Shown piece after piece: positions 9,902 to 14,054 of a DNA stretch of 14,054 nt (its first letter is position 1; each line of letters opens with the position of its first letter). The DNA lies in contig PJRA01000263.1 of the NCBI GenBank assembly GCA_016987375.1, positions 350,437-364,490 of the forward strand, written 5' to 3'. The translations under genes and the position numbers were made by a program. Under the pieces are notes generated by a model. The model was not told the DNA's origin and made no database searches. It was given only the letters and a program-made list of their open reading frames with translations. This DNA is from Brachionus koreanus (lineage: Eukaryota; Rotifera; Eurotatoria; Ploima; Brachionidae).

Positions 9902-9964
9902 GTTAGGTAATCAGTTTTGTAGTCTGTAGTAGTAAAAAAAAAGGAAAAAATTTTGTAATATTAA

Positions 9965-10225
9965 GATTATCGATTAAGATTATATACCTCCTTTTGCAAA
10001 CAACTTAATAATGTGGAGAAAAAGACTCATATTGATGTTTTGGATTATAGTTCGAAGACTTCTCTAGCAATAATTGATCATTTATTTATTGAGGAAAATC
10101 GTGGTCTAGTTGATTCAGTGAAATTTATTGTTTCCCAAATCAAATTAAATATGGAATTAAGCCTAAACTACTATAATTTTTTTTATTTATTAAATGATCT
10201 GCTAGAGATAGATTTTTATATATAA
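9965..10225 (+). other. Unassigned 87-codon open frame in intron
   Basis: The frame is open from just after a TAA at 9962 to a stop at about 10223. It lacks an ATG near its start; internal Met is late (NMELSLN). Composition is protein-like in the first two thirds (KKTHIDVLDYSSKTSLAI, then DHLFIEENRGLVDSVKF), with GAG, CGT and GGT codons uncommon in the surrounding DNA. I recognise no domain. It may be a fragment of an inserted element, an alternative exon or chance. The hairpin at 9845-9901 lies just upstream. Confidence 0.2.
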
Positions 10226-10380
10226 TTGTGTCTTATTTTAATATATCTTTCTACTAAATCTTTTCTCTTAGGTATAAACTCATCTAGTTAAATTAATAAT
10301 TGTAAAAAAGACTTTAATTTGGTCATAATTTTTTTTTTTATTTTATATCATACTTCAATTTGTTCATGGGACTTAAACTT

Positions 10381-10454
10381 TAAATAAATAAATAAATTAT
10401 CGAATATTAGAAATATTTATTCAAACAATGAGAATATTTATTCAAATAATAATG
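10381..10454. repeat. (AAAT)n run and short tandem duplication
   Basis: An AAAT microsatellite (about 10381-10397) is followed by two imperfect copies of a 22-24-bp unit, AGAATATTTATTCAAA.AAT (10409-10430 and 10431-10454). Confidence 0.65.
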
Positions 10455-11120
10455 AATGTTGACAAAAAAATTGTTAAATTTTAGATGATATATTTAATCT
10501 CAATGATCTTTTTTTATTCAATGATAATTTTCCTTGTTTTCAACACTTAACTTTTTTTTAATTTTTATATGCTAAGTAATTGCTTGGGCTCTACTATTTA
10601 AAAGTTCATTCGTTATAGTTTGAGCTTGAGTAAAACACTTCTGCTTTTTATCAAATATAGAAAAAAATTCCTAGATGATAAAGCTCATGCGACATCAAAT
10701 TAAAATTAAATCACTTCAGTGTCTCATTCGGTTAATGATGAAAATGATGCAAAATTTTTTAATTTTTTTTTCAATTTTTATAACTGGTGTAGAATTTTAA
10801 AGATTAATAAAGAAATTAACTTTGGAATTTTTAAGGTACAAGTCTTGACATGTCTTTTTATCCTTTAGAACTGTAATATCTGTAATTTCAATTAGAATCA
10901 AAGCGGGTCGAAATTCAAAGCTAACTCTAGACTTTAAACTAGTTTAAGTTTTGTTGAAGACTTCACGCGTGTGTGCTTGAGACTAACGGTTTATACTTAA
11001 AGTTAAGTACAGTTTATTGATATGTTTGGGGTTTATTGATACGAAAAAAGTTCTATAATTATGGTTTAAACATTTATTAAATTTTATTCGAGACAATTAG
11101 AGTACAAAAGAGAGAATTAT

Positions 11121-11136
11121 TAATAATAATAATAAT
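11121..11136. repeat. (TAA)n microsatellite
   Basis: This is a pure TAA/AAT run immediately upstream of the 5S-like sequence. Confidence 0.7.
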
Positions 11137-11161
11137 ATAACAAAAAGAGAAAAACAATTAA

Positions 11162-11257
11162 GTTGTAACAAAGCATGTTTCACTAGTCCTTAACCGAAGT
11201 TAAGTACCACTGAAATTATGCTATTAGAGTGAGGAGCTACGGTTTAGTCCGCAACAG
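11162..11257 (+). ncRNA. 5S-rRNA-like sequence (pseudogene or 5S-derived SINE)
   Basis: A GC-richer block contains CCGAAGTTAAG (11194-11204), which is the highly conserved 5S rRNA loop-B/helix-III signature. Downstream, TTA.GCTATTAGAGTGAGGAGC sits where 5S has 'TTAGTACTTGGATGGGTGACC'. The flanks GTTG (11162) and CAAC (11252-11255) can pair, as the 5S ends do. At about 96 bases it is shorter than the usual ~120, and several conserved positions are lost. It is therefore unlikely to be a functional rRNA gene. A 5S pseudogene or the head of a 5S-derived SINE fits best. Confidence 0.35.
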
Positions 11258-11411
11258 TTTTATTCATTAACAATTGAAAAAAAAAATAAAAATCAATTTT
11301 GTTTAATTATGAATTTGTTGTAGCACCAAAAATTAATTAATTAGAAATAAAATATTAGAAAAATTGATTTGTATTTTTTGATATGGGAAGTTTATTCTTA
11401 ATGTGTCTGCG

Positions 11412-11680
11412 GTTGAGTTTTATCAAGTTTAATATAGTGGGCCTTGCTTGTTAAGCCCTTAATGTTTACATTAGTACCTATGGGCCCGTCTATCCGATCT
11501 GCTGGTTACACGTTTAGGAGCAGCTATCTATTCCCCATTCTATCTTAAACGCTCAGGGTCTAGTTAGTTAATTAATCCAGTGATATCGACAGAGATGTCG
11601 CTATATGACAAAGCCCACAAGGTCTCTCTGTGTATGCTATCAAAGGCTTTCCTGAAGTCAATGAAGTTAATTGATGACCT
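11412..11680 (-). pseudogene. LINE relic B: reverse-transcriptase fragment, split by a repeat insertion
   Basis: On the minus strand the part at 11611-11680 encodes NFIDFRKAFDSIHRETLWA, which is reverse-transcriptase motif A with its aspartates intact. The part at 11412-11458 matches the DNA of LINE relic A around 8766-8810 (shared GAGTTTTATCAAGTTTA). Between them sits the ~150-bp repeat. Removing it restores collinearity with relic A. This fragment is therefore a second, better-preserved but very short copy of the same or a related LINE, truncated at both ends. Confidence 0.85.
11453..11616 (-). repeat. ~150-bp dispersed repeat, copy B, with 6-bp target duplication
   Basis: The body at 11459-11610 (152 bp) is the reverse complement of copy A, with about 19 differences over 150 aligned bases by eye. 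It is flanked by AAGCCC at 11453-11458 and 11611-11616. It interrupts LINE relic B, so it inserted after that LINE fragment was already present. Both known duplications begin with AAG. Confidence 0.85.
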
Positions 11681-12818
11681 TTCATACTATTTGAAAATCA
11701 AATGTGTGAAAATCTTAACTAAAAAATTAAGCATGACATTATTAAAAATTAAAAATAAAAATGTAAGATTCTTTTTTCAAAAAAATGAATAAAATTTTAG
11801 AAAAAAGATGAAATGTATATATAATTAAATATTGATAATTAACAATAAATTAGAACATAATAAATCACAAGTCCCTCAATTAAATAAAATTTTATCTGGA
11901 GACAAATATTCATGCAAAACATACCCAGGTGTTTTGTCTTAATTTTAATTATGGCTGTCCAAAATTTAAAATAAGTTTAGTAAAATTTGGTGGATCAATT
12001 TAATTAAATAAATTGTAATTAAATTTATTTGAAGGTAAAAATTAATTATAATTTGATCTAATATTTAAGAATTTTTTGGAGCAAATGATTAAACCAAGCT
12101 CAAAGAGTTTACACAAGAAGCTAATCGTTCTGATTTCATTTTATTTGTCTTTTTACTTTATTAAATTTTTCTTATATTTTTTGGCCAAAGCATAATCAAG
12201 TTAATTAGTTTAATTGCTAGCTAATTTGTCTTTTGAATTAAAATTAAATATTCAAAAAAAATTTTTTTAAATAGTGTTATGTAAGTTATAAGCATTTTTT
12301 ACAAGTATGTTTCTTAATTAAATTCTATTTTCCAAATAAATAAGTTTTTTTCGAAAATTTTAACGTTGAATACAAAATTAACTTTGTCCTAGAAAAATAT
12401 TTTTTGTTTTTTTCCAAAGTAATTTAATTATATTCCTTAATATATCACATTTTTTACTTTAAAAGCCATAGCAAATTTCAATGCTAAACAATTTAATTTA
12501 TTAATAAACTAGAATTTAAAGAACATTATAGATGACATTTAAATTTCATTTTTTTTTAAATAAATTTTTTTTAGAAATTTTAAATGATTTCTTTAAATAA
12601 AGAGTTTTAGTTTTCATTTTAATTTAAATTTAGACAGACAAAGAGAGAGAAAAAAAAATTTTTATGCTAAATTAAAATCGATTTGTCATCTTAAAAAGAT
12701 AGGTAGAAATGCGCAGAATTTTATTATGATATGATAAATTTATTTTCAAGGTCTATTTAATTATTTTTGTCTATTTTTGTTGCCCAGCAAATAAATATGA
12801 TGAATTATTTTATTTAAG
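11680..12818. other. AT-rich 3' part of the large intron
   Basis: No gene, RNA or mobile element is recognised. There are repeated TTAATTAAAT-type motifs and poly-T runs. It ends with the TATTTAAG acceptor of the last TMEM135 exon. Confidence 0.6.
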
Positions 12819-12959
12819 GCTTTGTACGAGCCTCACAATATACGCCGAGCATATTGGAAGTTTTTGCTCAAAATATCTGACAATCGATTTTCCCAAGTGA
12901 ATAGATTTATATTGGACGAGTTCGGCCTAAAATCATCGACAATAGATAGAAAATTTTAA
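12819..12959 (+). CDS. TMEM135: TMEM135-family membrane protein, last exon
   Basis: The exon has 46 codons plus TAA (12957-12959), phase 0, after acceptor TATTTAAG. It opens ALYEPHNIRRAYWKFLLKIS, the strongly conserved TMEM135 C-terminal signature ('.L.EP..LRPSYWKFLL'). It then reads SQVNRFILDEFG, matching the family's '..+NR..LD.FG'. The tail after this is only about 10 residues, shorter than in vertebrates. Joined to the two earlier exons, it gives 292 complete codons of the C-terminal part. Confidence 0.9.
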   Translation, partial: ALYEPHNIRRAYWKFLLKISDNRFSQVNRFILDEFGLKSSTIDRKF

Positions 12960-12985
12960 TTTATTATTACTCTTATTTTGTTTCA

Positions 12986-12991
12986 AATAAA
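12986..12991 (+). terminator. Poly(A) signal of TMEM135 gene
   Basis: AATAAA lies 27 bases after the stop codon, giving a very short 3' UTR. Further AATAAA-like strings follow in this AT-rich stretch, so the exact site is uncertain. Confidence 0.5.
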
Positions 12992-13178
12992 AAATAATAG
13001 ATTTTTTTTTAAATTTTATTTTTACCTTTGTATAATAGGATTTATTATATTTAAGAGAGACAGAAAAAGAAAGATAAATTTTTAGGTAATTTAAATTATT
13101 ACGAAATTTTCAATTTTATGTTTTTTTTTTATTATTATTTTTGCTAAGCTCAAATTTTAGTTCAGTTTTTAAATTTAA

Positions 13179-13184
13179 TTTTAG
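13179..13184 (+). promoter_or_regulatory. Possible splice or trans-splice acceptor before the small gene
   Basis: A T-rich run ending TTTTAG lies 12 bases before the ATG at 13197; another TTTTAG follows at about 13186-13191. It could be the acceptor of a 5' UTR intron or of a spliced leader. AT-rich DNA makes such strings common. Confidence 0.25.
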
Positions 13185-13196
13185 ATTTTAGAGATA

Positions 13197-13595
13197 ATGG
13201 TTTATTTAAAAGGAACTATAGATTGCTTAATGGCCGATTCGGATATTCCGGACGGCAGTGTATTGCGTGTTCTCCTATTCGACGGCTCGGACAGACTAAA
13301 CTCCCCAGATGCACTCAATCCAGTCCTTGTTGGCAAAGCTGAAATGTTCAATCCAAAACAATTTCCCATTGAGTTCGAGCTCCAATTTCCTAGTCCGGAA
13401 AGAAAAAAAATTTTCTATTACTTGAGTGTCTACATTGAGAAAAATTCACATGTGCTCTACCATAACAAGAACGTTTCCAATTACGGAACAGATTTGCTTG
13501 TCGGAAAAGAATTTGGTGATGTTTTAAGCAGTGGTAATAATTTGAAATTGAGAAAAAGTTTGGCTGTTTTTTTGAACAAAGCATTTAATGGCTAA
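13197..13595 (+). CDS. Small YscW/YbaY-like (pilotin-like) beta-sandwich protein
   Basis: This gene has 132 codons, no intron, and clearly balanced codon use compared with its flanks. It has the layout of the YscW/YbaY domain family, which in bacteria comprises periplasmic lipoproteins and type III secretion pilotins. A first strand (LKGTI, residues 4-8) precedes an IP.GSVLRVLLFD strand with its Pro-x-Gly turn (17-29). FPIEFELQF follows (56-64), then FYYLSVYIE (73-81) and VLYHNK (86-91). No signal peptide or lipobox is visible, so this protein would be cytosolic, unlike the bacterial lipoproteins. The ATG at 13197 is chosen as the first in-frame Met; a TTTTAG acceptor-like site lies a few bases upstream (13179-13184). 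The C-terminal ~35 residues, ending KSLAVFLNKAFNG, are not part of the motif set. Function in animals is unknown to me, and family membership rests on pattern only. Confidence 0.6.
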   Translation: MVYLKGTIDCLMADSDIPDGSVLRVLLFDGSDRLNSPDALNPVLVGKAEMFNPKQFPIEFELQFPSPERKKIFYYLSVYIEKNSHVLYHNKNVSNYGTDLLVGKEFGDVLSSGNNLKLRKSLAVFLNKAFNG

Positions 13596-13656
13596 ATTAT
13601 TGGGCTTGTTTAGACTGGAGCACATTATTAATTTTTTTTTTTAAAAAATATTTGTA

Positions 13657-13662
13657 AATAAA
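13657..13662 (+). terminator. Poly(A) signal of the small gene
   Basis: AATAAA lies about 60 bases after the stop at 13593-13595 and is a plausible 3' end for the YscW/YbaY-like transcript. Confidence 0.5.
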
Positions 13663-14054
13663 ATAATTTATTTAAAATTTTTAATAAAAAAAAATTCAAT
13701 TTTTATTTCAATTAGTATTTTAATTTTGAAATTAAAAACAATTTAGAGAAAGGATTAAAATTTTTTAATTTTTAGACACTCTGCCTTGAACACGTTTGAC
13801 TCCATCTTGAAAATAGTATTGTGAAAAAGTTAAGAAACGAATATAAAATTTTCAATTATCTTTATTAAAAGAACAAAATATTTTTTTTTAATATAATTTT
13901 TAAAGCGTTTTAGATGTTCTAATAGTGTTTACGGGTATTTAAGGTGTTTTTTATTTTTCAATCATGTTCATTTTTCCCGACTATTTCTGCTATAGAAGAT
14001 TTTTTTTTCAACTTCACTAATAATATATTTACTCAAAATTTTAGATTTACTAAT
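13663..14054. other. Downstream AT-rich flank with one GC-richer islet
   Basis: This is mostly A/T homopolymer. A less AT-rich block at about 13774-13840 follows a TTTTTAG and could be a short exon or repeat piece. On the minus strand it contains an ATG followed by ESNVFKAEC, but no convincing splice site supports a gene. Confidence 0.3.

Larger units (their letters stand above)
5087..12818 (+). other. Giant TMEM135 intron (7.7 kb) loaded with mobile elements
   Basis: The intron runs from donor GTAAGT (5087-5092) to acceptor TATTTAAG (ending 12818), phase 0. It is inferred from homology of the exons on both sides. It contains the MITE, LTR-like sequence, two LINE fragments, a repeat copy, a hairpin and a 5S-like sequence listed separately. 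The stretches 5087-5990, 6440-8030, 9114-9840, 10230-11160 and 11680-12818 show only AT-rich DNA and short microsatellites. The LINE fragments lie antisense to the gene. Confidence 0.8.

Noticed and set aside
10903..10918. GGGTCGAAATTC resembling a tRNA B box
   Set aside because: There is no A box at the right spacing and no cloverleaf could be drawn.
11580..11792. 70-codon plus-strand open frame
   Set aside because: It crosses the end of the 150-bp repeat and antisense LINE relic B, then runs into low-complexity Lys/Asn codons.
13390..13584. 64-codon minus-strand open frame
   Set aside because: It is a shadow of the YscW/YbaY-like gene on the plus strand.
13774..13840. First exon of a minus-strand gene (short ATG frame)
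   Set aside because: It has only about 10 codons before low-complexity sequence and no credible donor site.

Overview
This window looks like nuclear DNA from an AT-rich invertebrate animal. The evidence is a protein gene split by GT-AG introns, AATAAA poly(A) signals, non-LTR retrotransposon relics and long A/T homopolymer runs. No bacterial operon structure, CRISPR array or phage module is visible. I cannot place the species from sequence alone.

Two genes are supported, both on the + strand. The first is the C-terminal part of a TMEM135-family membrane protein. It has three coding exons (2611-3250, 4988-5086, 12819-12959) separated by introns of about 1.7 kb and 7.7 kb. The N-terminal ~190 residues must lie upstream of a splice acceptor at 2610, probably outside the window. 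The second starts only 237 bases after the TMEM135 stop. It is a single-exon 132-codon gene (13197-13595) whose product resembles the small beta-sandwich YscW/YbaY ('pilotin-like') family known mainly from bacteria. The tight same-strand spacing raises the possibility of a polycistronic or trans-spliced unit.

Most of the rest is intron or intergenic DNA and serves as a graveyard of mobile elements. Region 1-2610 holds scattered coding-like fragments, including a possible mariner-type DNA-binding relic, and a degenerate copy of a ~150-bp repeat. Intron 3251-4987 holds an intact copy of that repeat with a 7-bp target duplication. The giant intron 5087-12818 holds several items in order: a perfect-palindrome MITE with an 8-bp target duplication, inserted in an LTR-like sequence; a decayed non-LTR reverse transcriptase on the minus strand (8037-9113); a 22-bp hairpin; a 5S-rRNA-like sequence; and a second reverse-transcriptase fragment, itself interrupted by another copy of the ~150-bp repeat.

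The strongest structural observations are the newly recognisable ~150-bp repeat family, with three copies (two with target duplications, and one nested in a LINE relic), and the 191-bp MITE with identical 60-bp arms. Two inverted copies of the 150-bp repeat flank the 99-nt, in-frame TMEM135 exon. Nothing here amounts to a demonstrated new biological system.
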